Part shown: positions 16,997 through 25,460 of the stretch, one piece after another
How positions within the stretch are numbered: the stretch's first letter is position 1
How the letters are laid out: each line of letters starts with the position of its first letter
NCBI GenBank assembly: GCA_021413865.1
Contig: JAIOPN010000001.1
Coordinates: 1 to 64,000 of the forward strand
DNA from: Planctomycetota bacterium
GTDB lineage: Bacteria > Planctomycetota > Phycisphaerae > Phycisphaerales > Phycisphaeraceae
Length of the DNA stretch: 64,000 bases
Direction of reading: 5' to 3'
Notes under the pieces: generated by a model
Seen by the model: the letters and a program-made list of their open reading frames with translations, nothing else
Databases searched by the model: none
Told to the model about the DNA's origin: nothing
Program-made: the position numbers and the translations under genes

Positions 16997-17476
16997 ATGC
17001 GACGAGCACCGCCACGCAGGGAAGCGACAACGGCGCTTATCTGCTGCCGATGCGCCTACGACCTGCGCGGGATCGCCGCCGACGCGACCTGTCCCGAGTG
17101 TGGCCATCCCGTCGCCGACTCCATCGCCTACGGGGAGCCGCCGCCGATGTGGTTCCTGATTGCCCGCACCGCGTTTGTCACCGCCGCGATCTGCACCGGG
17201 ACATTTCAAATCTGGTTCGAGACCCGCTACGGCCGCACGGGGCCGTCGAGACAACTCTGGTGGATGGCATGGTACTACTCGATTAAGCCTGTATCGATTC
17301 AAACGGCCATGGCGGTTCTGCTCTCGGGGCTGGTGTTTGTGATGGTTTCACGCCGTGCCCACCGGAGTTGGATTATCTGGCTGTGCATAACTCTTCTTGT
17401 CGTAGCGGCGGCAACGGATAGCCTGGTCCGCGATAGCTGGCTGTGGCATCTGTGGTATGTTTGGTTTGTTTACTAA
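16997..17476 (+). CDS. Zinc-ribbon membrane protein (CRCxYDLRG type)
   Basis: The 159-residue protein starts with one zinc ribbon (CCRCAYDLRGIAADATCPECG), a motif very common in planctomycete membrane proteins. Three or four hydrophobic helices follow (about residues 55-72, 100-116, 124-142), ending with WLWHLWYVWFVY. Function is unknown. The start is odd because the ATG directly follows the U-tract of a perfect terminator. No other in-frame start lies before the first cysteine. The 3' end overlaps the next frame by 20 nt. Confidence 0.6.
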   Translation: MRRAPPRREATTALICCRCAYDLRGIAADATCPECGHPVADSIAYGEPPPMWFLIARTAFVTAAICTGTFQIWFETRYGRTGPSRQLWWMAWYYSIKPVSIQTAMAVLLSGLVFVMVSRRAHRSWIIWLCITLLVVAAATDSLVRDSWLWHLWYVWFVY

Positions 17477-17930
17477 TCGGCTCTCGCCAAACCGGTCGAA
17501 AGCCGAGCCAGATGCCCGAAGGTGTCAAGTGGCGCAAATATCACGATTGAAAATATCCCGCGTCATTCTCGGTGTTTGCGTAGGGTTTCCGCTATGCGTT
17601 GTAGCCGTGGCGGTGCTTTTCCATGTAGTGTTCGACAGAACCCCTACCGCCAAGCCATTCAACGCCGCGATCTGGGCGCAGGTAACCGCCTACGACAATT
17701 CAAGCATTCGTGCGGCCATGCTGAAGGACCTCCTTCGGCTGCACCCGCTCAACGGCATGACCAGTGCGGACATCGATAAACTTCTTGGTCCGGGCGACAA
17801 TACGGGGCACTGGCAGCAATGGGACCGCAATTACTGGCTTGGCAATGATTACATGATCGACAGCGAATGGCTTGTTATCCGTTTTGATGCGAGCGGCCGC
17901 GTGTCGAAGTATGAAATCGTGAGCGACTAG
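17457..17930 (+). CDS. Single-TM protein with BamE/SmpA-like tail
   Basis: This frame gives up to 157 residues. An alternative GTG at 17529 with AAGG upstream would give a shorter protein starting VAQISRLK. A transmembrane helix lies in ISRVILGVCVGFPLCVVAVAVLF, and an extracytoplasmic domain follows. Its middle, LHPLNGMTSADIDKLLGPGDN, and ending, VIRFDASGRVSKYEIVSD, resemble the SmpA/OmlA-like fold found in many small lipoproteins. The similarity is by pattern only. The reading overlaps the zinc-ribbon gene by 20 nt, suggesting coupling. Confidence 0.55.
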   Translation: MFGLFTNRLSPNRSKAEPDARRCQVAQISRLKISRVILGVCVGFPLCVVAVAVLFHVVFDRTPTAKPFNAAIWAQVTAYDNSSIRAAMLKDLLRLHPLNGMTSADIDKLLGPGDNTGHWQQWDRNYWLGNDYMIDSEWLVIRFDASGRVSKYEIVSD

Positions 17931-17983
17931 AGGCCGAGCGAGAGTGCGCCGCTCGCAACCGAATTATTGTCAGGCATCACCCC

Positions 17984-18340
17984 ATGCTCCTCGCCCGCTA
18001 CATCTTCTTCACCGCCGACGTCCCGCGCATGGTCGCCTTCTACCGCGACGTGCTGGGCCTGACCGTGCTCGACCCGCCGAAGGCGATGGATTACGACAAA
18101 TCCGACTGGGTGCAGCTCGCCAGCGGGGGCGTCGAGATCGGCATCCACCGGGCGGGCAAGGCGGGCAGCGCGGGGCACAACCGCAACAAGCTCGTCTTCA
18201 TTGTCAAGGACGTGGCCGCCGCACGGGAGCGGCTGAGCGGCCTGGGTGTGCGGATGGGCAAGCACCACGTCTCGTCGGAGTTCGAGTGCTGCGACTTTGC
18301 CGATCCGGACGGGAATGTGCTGCAACTATCGAGCCGATGA
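17984..18340 (+). CDS. VOC superfamily (glyoxalase-like) protein
   Basis: This 118-residue single-module protein has paired beta-alpha-beta-beta-beta units of the vicinal oxygen chelate fold: FFTADVPRMVAFYRDVLGLTVL at the start and FADPDGNVLQLSS at the end. The set of metal ligands is incomplete (an H in IGIHRAG, an E in SSEFECCDF), so enzyme activity is uncertain. VOC proteins range from glyoxalases to resistance proteins. It is followed within 10 nt by repeats A3 and C2. Confidence 0.83.
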   Translation: MLLARYIFFTADVPRMVAFYRDVLGLTVLDPPKAMDYDKSDWVQLASGGVEIGIHRAGKAGSAGHNRNKLVFIVKDVAAARERLSGLGVRMGKHHVSSEFECCDFADPDGNVLQLSSR

Positions 18341-18348
18341 CGCGGCTT

Positions 18349-18424
18349 GTAGGGGGCGCTTCCAGCGCACCACGGACTACCCTCGATACCAGGATACGGA
18401 TGGTGCGCTGGAAGCGCACCCTAC
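18349..18424. repeat. Family A inverted repeat (A3)
   Basis: This is the second complete 76-nt copy, running from GTAGGGGGCGCTTCC to GGAAGCGCACCCTAC. It starts 8 nt after the VOC gene stop, and repeat C2 begins only 4 nt beyond its end. Confidence 0.88.
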
Positions 18425-18428
18425 CGAA

Positions 18429-18517
18429 CTGGACGAGCCGCGACCGTGAGGGAGCGGTTCTGTATTACGTGCAACTCGAGGAAGAAGACCGCTTCCTCAC
18501 GGTCGCGGCTCGTCCAG
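18429..18517. repeat. Family C inverted repeat (C2)
   Basis: This 89-nt copy begins CTGGACGAGCCGCGACCGTG and ends with the complement CTCGTCCAG. It has the same length as C3 (36211-36299) but a different centre, so the arms are conserved and the loop is free. Confidence 0.88.
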
Positions 18518-18568
18518 AGTGAACTGCCACACACTGATCGCCCGGCTTGCGGGTAGTATGCAGAATCG

Positions 18569-19852
18569 ATGACCACCCCCCACCCAACCGGATCGCCTCC
18601 CGAAGTCTGGAAGCAGCGCTGGTTTCAACTGCTGCTCGCAGCCCTCGTGGCGCTCTGCGTTGCGTGGATCGTGCTGCCGCCGATCTTCGGGCTGATCTAC
18701 ATGATCCGGTCGGTGCTGCTGCCGGTGCTGATCGCGCTGGGGCTGGCGTACATCTGCAACCCGCTGGTCTCGCTGATGCAGAAAAAGCTGCGCTGGCCAC
18801 GCGTCGCGGGCACGCTCTGCGTCATGGGCACGGCGGCGTTCGCCCTGCTCATCGTCCTGCTGGTGGCCGTCCCGCCGCTGGTCAGCCAGACGACCGACCT
18901 GGTGCGCAAGATCAAGGACGTGTACCCCGGCCGACTGCTCCAACACCTGAACATCGAGGCCGAGCGGCCCCCCGCCACCGCGCCGTCACAAGACCAGCCG
19001 ATCGCCGAGGCGGAGCCCGCCCCCACCGGCCAGCCGGCGGCGACACAACCCCATCGCGGCGAAGAATCCCTCGCAGACCGCGCCGCGTGGTGGCGCCACG
19101 CCACTAACAACGAACGCCTGCGCGAGCTGCTCGGGCACGGCGGCGAGGGGCTCAAGAACCTCCGCTGGGAGCAGGTCCGGGACTTCCTGCTCTCCTCGAT
19201 GGACATCGGCCTGGGCGCGGCGGGCGCGGCGATCGGCTTTACCGCCTATCTCCTTTTCGCGGCCGTGGTGATCACGTTCTCCTTCTTCTTCTTCAGTTGG
19301 CGGTTCGACGCCATCAGCACGTGGTTAGGCCCGTACATCCCCAAGCGCTACCGCGAGGAGACGGTGCGGGTGGTGCACAAGATGGACGTCGCGGTGGCGG
19401 CGTCGATCCGCGGCCGGCTGATCCAGGCGGCGGTGATGTGCACGGTGCTGACGATCGGGTGGTGGGTCTGCGGGGTGCCGGCGTTCCTGCTGCTGGCGAT
19501 CATCACGGGGCTGCTCAACGTGGTGCCCTACACGGCGTGGGCGGGTGGGCTGGTGGCGGTGCTGGTGAGCGTGGCCGACCACGCGGGGGGCGGTGGCCTG
19601 ACCCTGGGCGCGGCGCTCTGGCCGGCGGCCGTGTACCTCGCGGCGCAGCTATTCGACGGCTGGGTGATGGAGCCGCTGGTGCAGAGCAAGGCGACAGACC
19701 TCAACCCATTGGCGATCCTGCTGGCCGTGATGATCGGCGCGTCGCTGGCGGGCCTGCTGGGCATGCTGCTGGCGATCCCGACGACGGCGTGCATCAAGAT
19801 CCTGCTCAAGGACGTGGTGCTGCCGAGGCTGCGCGCGGCGGCGGAGGGGTGA
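18569..19852 (+). CDS. AI-2E family transporter (PerM/UPF0118-like permease)
   Basis: The protein has 427 residues. Its layout matches the AI-2E exporter family: paired N-terminal helices (residues about 18-75), a long cytoplasmic or amphipathic linker (here enlarged by about 50 Pro/Ala/Thr-rich residues at 125-175), and a C-terminal block. That block has SIRGRLIQAAVMCTVLTIGW, LLNVVPYTAWAGG and DGWVMEPLVQSKATDLNPL, the last being the family hallmark. The substrate is unknown; members export diverse solutes, and AI-2 transport is rarely shown. There is no Shine-Dalgarno, but a -10-like TAGTAT ends 9 nt upstream of the ATG. Confidence 0.88.
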   Translation: MTTPHPTGSPPEVWKQRWFQLLLAALVALCVAWIVLPPIFGLIYMIRSVLLPVLIALGLAYICNPLVSLMQKKLRWPRVAGTLCVMGTAAFALLIVLLVAVPPLVSQTTDLVRKIKDVYPGRLLQHLNIEAERPPATAPSQDQPIAEAEPAPTGQPAATQPHRGEESLADRAAWWRHATNNERLRELLGHGGEGLKNLRWEQVRDFLLSSMDIGLGAAGAAIGFTAYLLFAAVVITFSFFFFSWRFDAISTWLGPYIPKRYREETVRVVHKMDVAVAASIRGRLIQAAVMCTVLTIGWWVCGVPAFLLLAIITGLLNVVPYTAWAGGLVAVLVSVADHAGGGGLTLGAALWPAAVYLAAQLFDGWVMEPLVQSKATDLNPLAILLAVMIGASLAGLLGMLLAIPTTACIKILLKDVVLPRLRAAAEG

Positions 19853-20054
19853 GGAAATTCATCATAATGTGGGGCGGGTGCCGTTCGTGGGATGTTCCGG
19901 CATGATCGGTCGATTCAACTCCGTAGCGGCCGGGTTATTGCACCCGTCGAGCCCGTAGCACCGCGATAAGCGGCGCAATTCTAACCCTCATTTTTTGACC
20001 GTCGCTTCCAAGGTCGGCGTCGCACGAGTGACGGCACCCCCGACACGGATGCCG

Positions 20055-21518
20055 TTACTTGCCTTTGCCCTTACCGTTGCCGCCGCTGTTTCCGTTGCCG
20101 TTCCCACCGCTATTCCCGTTGCCGGCGCCGGTTCCGGTGCCTGTCCCGGTCCCACCGCCGTTACCGTTACCGGTTCCACTGCCAGTGCCTGTCCCACCAC
20201 CATTGCCGTTGCCCGTTCCGGTGCCAGTGCCTGTCCCACCGCCGTTGCCGTTACCCGCTCCGGTGCCGGTGCCTGTCCCACCGCCGTTGCCGTTACCCGT
20301 TCCGGTGCCTGTCCCACCGCCATTGCCGTTGCCCGTTCCGGTGCCAGTGCCTGTCCCACCGCCGTTGCCGTTACCCGTTCCGGTGCCGGTGCCTGTCCCA
20401 CCGCCATTGCCGTTACCTGTTCCGGTGCCGGTGCCTGTCCCACCACCGTTGCCGTTACCTGTTCCGGTGCCGGTGCCTGTCCCACCGCCATTGCCGTTAC
20501 CCGTTCCGGTACCGGTGCCTGTCCCACCGCCGTTGCCGTTACCTGTTCCGGTGCCGGTGCCTGTCCCACCGCCATTGCCGTTACCTGTTCCGGTGCCGGT
20601 GCCTGTCCCACCACCATTGCCGTTACCCGTTCCGGTGCCGGTGCCACCGCCATTTCCATTGCCATTACCAGCACCGCCACCATTACCGTTGCCGTTCCCG
20701 TTTCCGTTTCCATTGCCGTTACCGGTGGTGGTAGTGCTTCCGGTATCGTCGTCGGGGTAAACGAACATGCCGGGTTCGAGCTCCGTGAGAGACTCGACAT
20801 GCCAGTCGGCGAAGAGGACGTTGCCCAGGTTGCGGGCCAGGTGGTGACGGGGATTGAAATCGCGCCGCATGGAACCGCTGGGAGCAAACTTGTTGTTTAC
20901 AAGCCAATTGCCCAGCAGGTCGCCGTGGCCGACGTGGGCGCCCATCGCATTGAGGCCGATGGTGAGCACGTTGGGATTATTTTTATTCCCCGGGGGAAAA
21001 TGGGTGATCGTGGCCTGCTTGTCGGTAAGGAGGTAATCCCCGCCGAAGCTGGCGAAGGTGTAACCGCTGCCGGCGCTGCCCGCGCTGTTGGGCGGCGGCA
21101 TACGGCCCTCGTACATCACCACCGTGTTCGACGGCATCACGATCTGGTCGTACCGGAGGCCGTACAGTTCGTACTCCGCGTTGAACGCGTAGCTGCCGGG
21201 CTGGTCCTGTTTCAACCCGATCAGGCCACCGGGCATGAGCACGGGCGACGTGTCAACGGGGCAGATCATCAGATCCTTGTGGAACAGCTCGCCGGTTTCG
21301 ACCAGCGGCGGGAAGGGTTGGTTTTTGTGCTCGGCGATGTAGTCCGCCGTTTGCCGACCCAACTGCTGCATCTGGGCCATGCACTGGACCAGTTTTGCGT
21401 GCTCACGCGCTTTGGCGAGAACGGGGAGCAGGGTCGCCACCAGAAGGCCGACGATGCAGATCGCCACAAGCAGTTCCACCAATGTGAAACCTGTTTTGCG
21501 CAAGGAAACCTTCGGCAT
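20055..21518 (-). CDS. Type II pseudopilin-like protein with Gly-rich repeat tail
   Basis: I start at 21518 (MPKVSLRK), with AGGAG 9 nt upstream. The prepilin leader is [20 protein letters not shown], cleaved between G and F. The following domain (about residues 30-245) has the layout of planctomycete DUF1559-type pseudopilins, including [14 protein letters not shown] and the terminal [12 protein letters not shown] motif. After PDDD a tail of about 240 residues consists almost only of Gly, Thr, Asn and Ala. It is built from about a dozen copies of a 14-residue unit, GGGTGTGTGTGNGN, coded by a 42-bp minisatellite, and ends GKGKGK. The tail should be disordered. The export partner is probably the prepilin peptidase at 59774. 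Confidence 0.85.
   Translation of the reverse strand: MPKVSLRKTGFTLVELLVAICIVGLLVATLLPVLAKAREHAKLVQCMAQMQQLGRQTADYIAEHKNQPFPPLVETGELFHKDLMICPVDTSPVLMPGGLIGLKQDQPGSYAFNAEYELYGLRYDQIVMPSNTVVMYEGRMPPPNSAGSAGSGYTFASFGGDYLLTDKQATITHFPPGNKNNPNVLTIGLNAMGAHVGHGDLLGNWLVNNKFAPSGSMRRDFNPRHHLARNLGNVLFADWHVESLTELEPGMFVYPDDDTGSTTTTGNGNGNGNGNGNGNGGGAGNGNGNGGGTGTGTGNGNGGGTGTGTGTGNGNGGGTGTGTGTGNGNGGGTGTGTGTGNGNGGGTGTGTGTGNGNGGGTGTGTGTGNGNGGGTGTGTGTGNGNGGGTGTGTGTGNGNGGGTGTGTGNGNGGGTGTGTGAGNGNGGGTGTGTGTGNGNGGGTGTGSGTGNGNGGGTGTGTGTGAGNGNSGGNGNGNSGGNGKGKGK
20080..20700 (-). repeat. 42-bp coding minisatellite
   Basis: The tail of the pseudopilin gene consists of tandem 42-bp units with few third-position differences, plus variants of 36 and 48 bp (12- and 16-residue units). 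The period stays a multiple of 6 nt, so copy-number change would not shift the frame. Strand slippage is the likely cause. Confidence 0.9.
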
Positions 21519-22108
21519 GACTCCTGACTCCTGGGCGTGTACGCCCGACCCCATCGACATCTGAGCTTCCCGATTAACGGATCGCTTGATCGCGAACGAC
21601 GAAATGTTGCTTTCCCACGACTCAGACTTGACGGTGCAAGAACAAATCGAAAGAGAGGGATGCGATTACATCGTCAGTATTAGCCCCACTCCGCCCCCAA
21701 CGCACTGTATAACTGCTTCGTTGACTCGGGTCAAATCCCCAAGACAAAACCAAGCTGAATCACACGCAAAACCTACATCAAACAAAGACCCAGGCAACGG
21801 CAAATTCAAATAAAAACAGAACTCGATACGACTTCTCACGTTGCCGTGAAGCCGCAGCTTCCCTAGCCTTCCCTGTTTACCGGACTAGCTTGTGCCGACC
21901 ACCGTGCAATCCACCTACCATCCACGATGCATGCCATCGCGTCCATCATCACCGCCACGTCCGATCGCCCAATAATCGTTTGTGCCGGCGGGTGCGGGAG
22001 GGGCGCCTTGGGCTCCGTCCACGCCCCCTCGGGGGCAATTGGCCCATCCTTCCCGTAGCCCTGCGTCGTCACGGGCGATTTGTATCATGTCCGATTATCG
22101 CTGTAGCA
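21519..22108. other. 590-nt divergent intergenic region
   Basis: This region separates the pseudopilin gene (minus) from a small membrane protein (plus). The part 21560-21840 is AT-rich relative to neighbours; short ORFs there lack family features. A GGGGC-rich stretch lies near 22020-22040. The only site I would mark is the TATCAT-containing 18-mer at 22076-22093. Confidence 0.4.
22076..22093 (+). promoter_or_regulatory. Promoter-like 18-mer, copy 1
   Basis: The sequence CGATTTGTATCATGTCCG occurs here and again at 22557-22574 upstream of thyX. TATCAT (22083-22088) fits a -10 element, placing transcription start near 22096, 13 nt before the next ATG. No clear -35 hexamer is present at the usual distance. 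Confidence 0.5.
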
Positions 22109-22507
22109 ATGAAGCAGAAGCGTATCTTCATCATCGTGGCTGTTGTGGCCCTTCTTTTGATCATTGCGGGTTGGCGCGTCTATTCCGACATTTCAAATGC
22201 GCTCCTTTCATTTGAAGAGCGATTCCGCCTTTCTAGGCCAGCGCTCGACGCCTATCCGGCGCAGGTGAAGGCGTCCGGCCCAGCATCGCTGGCGAATCCG
22301 CCATCGACGATCAGTTACTTCAACGTCCTGAAAGTCGAACCACTGCCCCATGGCTTCCTCTTCCAGTCGGATTACGGCAATCCGTTCGACTGGGGCGGGA
22401 TCGCTTACAGCACGGAACCCTTGCCCAAATACGCGAAGACCGCCAACCACGGGGAACAAGTGTTTGAGCCCATCGAAGGAAACTGGTACACGGTTTTTCG
22501 CCCATAA
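22109..22507 (+). CDS. Small single-TM hypothetical protein
   Basis: From ATG 22109 the frame gives 132 residues: a signal-anchor helix (KRIFIIVAVVALLLIIAGWRVY) and an extracytoplasmic region of about 105 residues (ending EPIEGNWYTVFRP) without recognised domain. There is no evident Shine-Dalgarno. A promoter-like copy of the thyX upstream 18-mer lies 16 nt before the start. The gene may be in one unit with thyX, 60 nt downstream. Confidence 0.6.
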   Translation: MKQKRIFIIVAVVALLLIIAGWRVYSDISNALLSFEERFRLSRPALDAYPAQVKASGPASLANPPSTISYFNVLKVEPLPHGFLFQSDYGNPFDWGGIAYSTEPLPKYAKTANHGEQVFEPIEGNWYTVFRP

Positions 22508-22556
22508 TCCGACAGCACTGCGGGGCATCGTTCATATCCCCGCCCCATCCCCCGCC

Positions 22557-22574
22557 CGATTTGTATCATGTCCG
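22557..22574 (+). promoter_or_regulatory. Promoter-like 18-mer, copy 2 (thyX)
   Basis: This is identical to 22076-22093. TATCAT is at 22564-22569. If it is the -10 element, transcription would begin at about 22577, which is exactly the second ATG of thyX, giving a leaderless mRNA. Confidence 0.5.
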
Positions 22575-23464
22575 CCATGACCGACCAGACTTCATCGTTC
22601 GACATCCAGCGTGTCCCCTTCGAGTCCCCCACGTTTGACGTGATGGACGGAGCGGCGCGGTGGGAGATCAAGGTCCACGAGCACGGCATGATCGCGCTCG
22701 TGGACGTGATGCCCCGCCTCGTGCCCCAGGGGCAGACGGCGGACGCGGCGATCGTGCAGGCGGCGCGGGTGTCGTACGGCCAGGGGACGAAAAAGGTCAA
22801 CGAGGACCGCGGGCTGATCCGCTACCTGATGCGGCACCGCCACACCACGCCGATGGAGATGATCGAGTTCAAGTTCCACGTCGTGATGCCGATCTTCATC
22901 GCCCGGCAGTGGATCAGGCACCGGACGGCGAACGTGAACGAATACTCGGCGCGCTACTCGGTGGTGCCTGACCGATTTTACGTGCCGACGATCGACAACG
23001 TGCGCCAGCAGTCCAAGACCAACCGCCAGGGGGGCGAGGAGCCGGTGGACGTGGGGACGGCGCAGGATTTTCTGAACTATCTGGAGCGGTGCCACTCGGC
23101 GTACAAGGAATACGAGAGCCTGCTGGAAAAGGGCGTGTCACGCGAGCTGGCGCGGATCGGCCTGCCGGTGAGCGTCTACACGGAGTGGTACTGGAAGTGC
23201 GACCTGCACAACATCCTGCACTTCCTGTCGCTGCGGATGGACGCGCACGCGCAGCAGGAGATCAGGGATTACGCCGGCGCGATGTTCGCCCTGATCAAGC
23301 CGATCGTGCCGATCGCGGCGGAGGCGTTCATGGATTACGTGCATGAGGGGGTGCACATGACGCGGCTGGAGATCGAGTCGCTCCGCACGGGCAAGCCGCT
23401 GGCGACGGACAACAAGCGCGAGCAGGCGGAGTGGGAAGAGAAGCGCAAGAAGATGGGGCTGTGA
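22568..23464 (+). CDS. thyX: Flavin-dependent thymidylate synthase ThyX
   Basis: This protein of up to 298 residues carries the ThyX motif RHRTANVNEYS (RHR-x7-S) near residue 117. Other family elements include EMIEFKFHVVMPIFIARQW, the EWYWKCDLHNILHFLSLRMD region and AQQEIRDYA. ThyX methylates dUMP to dTMP with FAD and methylenetetrahydrofolate, releasing tetrahydrofolate, so no DHFR is needed. Two starts compete: ATG 22568, which sits inside the promoter-like 18-mer, and ATG 22577, which would be leaderless; the second seems better. Repeat D1 follows the stop by 12 nt. Confidence 0.95.
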   Translation: MSAMTDQTSSFDIQRVPFESPTFDVMDGAARWEIKVHEHGMIALVDVMPRLVPQGQTADAAIVQAARVSYGQGTKKVNEDRGLIRYLMRHRHTTPMEMIEFKFHVVMPIFIARQWIRHRTANVNEYSARYSVVPDRFYVPTIDNVRQQSKTNRQGGEEPVDVGTAQDFLNYLERCHSAYKEYESLLEKGVSRELARIGLPVSVYTEWYWKCDLHNILHFLSLRMDAHAQQEIRDYAGAMFALIKPIVPIAAEAFMDYVHEGVHMTRLEIESLRTGKPLATDNKREQAEWEEKRKKMGL

Positions 23465-23476
23465 AAAGGCCCTGAT

Positions 23477-23589
23477 CCCATAGCCCCCGGCTCGGCCGGG
23501 GGGTTCCACGTTGGGTTTGCGTATCGCGGCATATCCAGGAATTTCGGTGATCGCTCGAAGAACCCCCGGGCGGAGCCCGGGGCTATGGG
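23477..23589. repeat. Family D inverted repeat (D1)
   Basis: This 113-nt element starts CCCATAGCCCCCGGCTCGGC, ends with GGGGCTATGGG, and carries a variable centre. It lies 12 nt after thyX, and its right end abuts the GGAG ribosome-binding site of the next gene. Confidence 0.88.
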
Positions 23590-23601
23590 ACGGAGATTGT
23601 C

Positions 23602-25305
23602 ATGCCGACCGTTTTTGTTTCGTTGCCCGCCGTCGGCGCGACGGCAACGCTGGAGATGCATGAGATCACCGGGGAGGCGAATGCCGTGGGCACGCGGTGC
23701 CGGCTCACGCGCGGAACGGATGCGTTGACGGTGAGCGTCGAGGCGGACGACCCGGACATGCTGAACCTGCTCGCCACCGCGCCGGTCGCGGGGCATTCGG
23801 ACGGCTTCCTCTATGACGAGGATTGCGTGCACGTCGCCACGTCGCTCGCAGGCGCTGCGGAGCCGGACGGGTTCACGCTCGCGAACCCGCACGGGGCGAG
23901 GCGAGGAAATGACGCCGCCAAATCGTGGCCGATCGCCACGCACCGGCACGAGAACGGCTGGCGGATCGACTTGACCATCCCCCTGCCCGCCGGGGCCGCG
24001 GCGGTCGGCCTGGCGGTGCTGCGGTTTTTCCGCGGGGTGAACCACGAGGTGCACGGCATCACCCGCGCCTTCCCGCACCCGATGGACGTCGCCGATTTCG
24101 CGGTGGTCGTGCTCGAACCGGGAACCAACGCCGAGGCGGTCGCCGACCGTTTCCTCGATTCCGCCCGCGCCGCTAAACGTGTCGCGCTCCATAAAGCGAT
24201 CACGCAGACACGAACTCGCATCGCCGACGCGCTGACGAAACCCGGCCGCCCCACCGTGTCGCTCGCCACCGCCCACCGGCTCGCCGAGGCCCGCGTGAAA
24301 CGGCCAATCCTCGACAGCGTGAGTTTCCTCTGCTGGAACGAGCAGCACTTTCAGGAGGGCCTGCTCGACCTGTGGGAGATCGAGGGCGACCGTCGCTGGC
24401 TGGAGATCGCCATCGAGCGCAACGAGCAGGTCTGGTCGCTGCGTGGTCACCACCAGAACCGGCACGACACGATGTGGGGCGAGGTGATGCCCACGTGGTA
24501 CGACAAGGCGGACGGCCGCGACACGACACCGATCACCCTTGGCACAGGGGTGATCCTCCTTTCGATCACCAGGCTGATGCGCATCGTGCACGGGACGCCG
24601 GCGTTGGCGGACCTGCGGAAAAAGATCGGGCCGTGGACCGACCGGTGCAAGGAAGCGATCGGGGTGCACGATCGGGAATGGCTCGACCTGCCGGGCGGGA
24701 GCGGGAACTATCTAGAGCCCTACCAGAAAGGCCCGGCGCGGATCTACCCGCGCGGTGGGTCGCGCGTCTGCCCGCTGAACCGGTCGTTCGCGCTGGCGAT
24801 CCCGATGCTGCACCTGGCGCGCATCACGGGCGATGCGGCCTACCCCGACCGCGTGCGGCGGATGGCGCGGTACTTCCGCGATTCCTGCGAGACGCTCGAC
24901 AACGGCTCGCTGGTGTGGGAGTACCTCACCGGCCGTTACGCCGCCGACGGCGAAGACATCAGCCACGCGAGCTGCGAGGTGGCGTTCGCGTTGCTCTGCG
25001 CGGCGGAGGGGATCGTCTTCACGGAGAACGACGTGAAAGGAATCGCGCGCACACTGGCATTGAACGTGTTCCGGCACGATGACGTGCCCTGCGAAAACAT
25101 CCGCGGGGCGCACCCCGGCTTCCGCTGGTACCTCGGGCCGTGGGCGTCGCTGTGCGGGTATGTGCCGGAGGTATTGCCGAAGATCACCGCGCTGGTCGAG
25201 GCGGCGATGAGCGAGGCGAAGTTCGATTTCGCCAACGAGGGCTGGGGGTTGCGGAACGTGACGACGCTGCTGAAGGCCCGGCGCGAGCGCGCGCAGAACG
25301 CCTAA
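23602..25305 (+). CDS. Probable carbohydrate-active protein: beta-sandwich plus alpha-toroid
   Basis: The protein has 567 residues, with GGAG 6 nt before the ATG. The first 185 residues look like a CBM9-like beta sandwich (GFLYDEDCVHVAT, ENGWRIDLTIPLPAG, VLRFFRGVNHEVHGIT). The rest is helical with repeated hairpins (QFQEG-type LLDLWEIEGDRRWLEIAIERNEQ, RIHTG-type LHLARITGDAAYPDRVRRMARYF). This is an (alpha/alpha)6 toroid as in D-glucuronyl C5-epimerases and unsaturated glucuronyl hydrolases. No signal peptide is visible. I cannot name the activity. Its neighbours (PhyH, jelly-roll protein) do not settle it. Confidence 0.65.
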   Translation: MPTVFVSLPAVGATATLEMHEITGEANAVGTRCRLTRGTDALTVSVEADDPDMLNLLATAPVAGHSDGFLYDEDCVHVATSLAGAAEPDGFTLANPHGARRGNDAAKSWPIATHRHENGWRIDLTIPLPAGAAAVGLAVLRFFRGVNHEVHGITRAFPHPMDVADFAVVVLEPGTNAEAVADRFLDSARAAKRVALHKAITQTRTRIADALTKPGRPTVSLATAHRLAEARVKRPILDSVSFLCWNEQHFQEGLLDLWEIEGDRRWLEIAIERNEQVWSLRGHHQNRHDTMWGEVMPTWYDKADGRDTTPITLGTGVILLSITRLMRIVHGTPALADLRKKIGPWTDRCKEAIGVHDREWLDLPGGSGNYLEPYQKGPARIYPRGGSRVCPLNRSFALAIPMLHLARITGDAAYPDRVRRMARYFRDSCETLDNGSLVWEYLTGRYAADGEDISHASCEVAFALLCAAEGIVFTENDVKGIARTLALNVFRHDDVPCENIRGAHPGFRWYLGPWASLCGYVPEVLPKITALVEAAMSEAKFDFANEGWGLRNVTTLLKARRERAQNA

Positions 25306-25342
25306 CCTGGGTAGTGGGCCCATTTGAATTATCAGAGCATCC

Positions 25343-25438
25343 GGTGGGGCAGGCGTCCCGCCTGCCTCTTGCTTTCATGCATTCTGAATACGGACCCGGC
25401 CTCGGAAGGCCGGCGGCAGGCGGGACGCCTGCCCCACC
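25343..25438. repeat. Family B inverted repeat (B3)
   Basis: This copy of about 96 nt starts GGTGGGGCAGGCGTCCCGCC, ends with the complement, and shares the central segment GCATTCTGAAT with B2. Outer TTTGAAT and ATTCAAA extend the symmetry. It lies between two convergent genes, about 37 and 22 nt from their stops. Confidence 0.85.
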
Positions 25439-25460
25439 AAATTCAAAAGGGACCACCGCC

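Noticed and set aside
20080-20700. CRISPR array
   Set aside because: The 42-bp units are contiguous without unique spacers and code for amino acids in phase. No cas genes are present.
20059-20760. A Pro/Val repeat frame on the plus strand over the minisatellite
   Set aside because: It is the antisense of the Gly-rich pseudopilin tail. The minus frame contains a complete prepilin leader and a family domain.
21586-21813. 75-codon frame in the 21.5-22.1 kb gap
   Set aside because: It has no ribosome-binding site and no recognisable composition, and it lies in an AT-rich probable promoter region.
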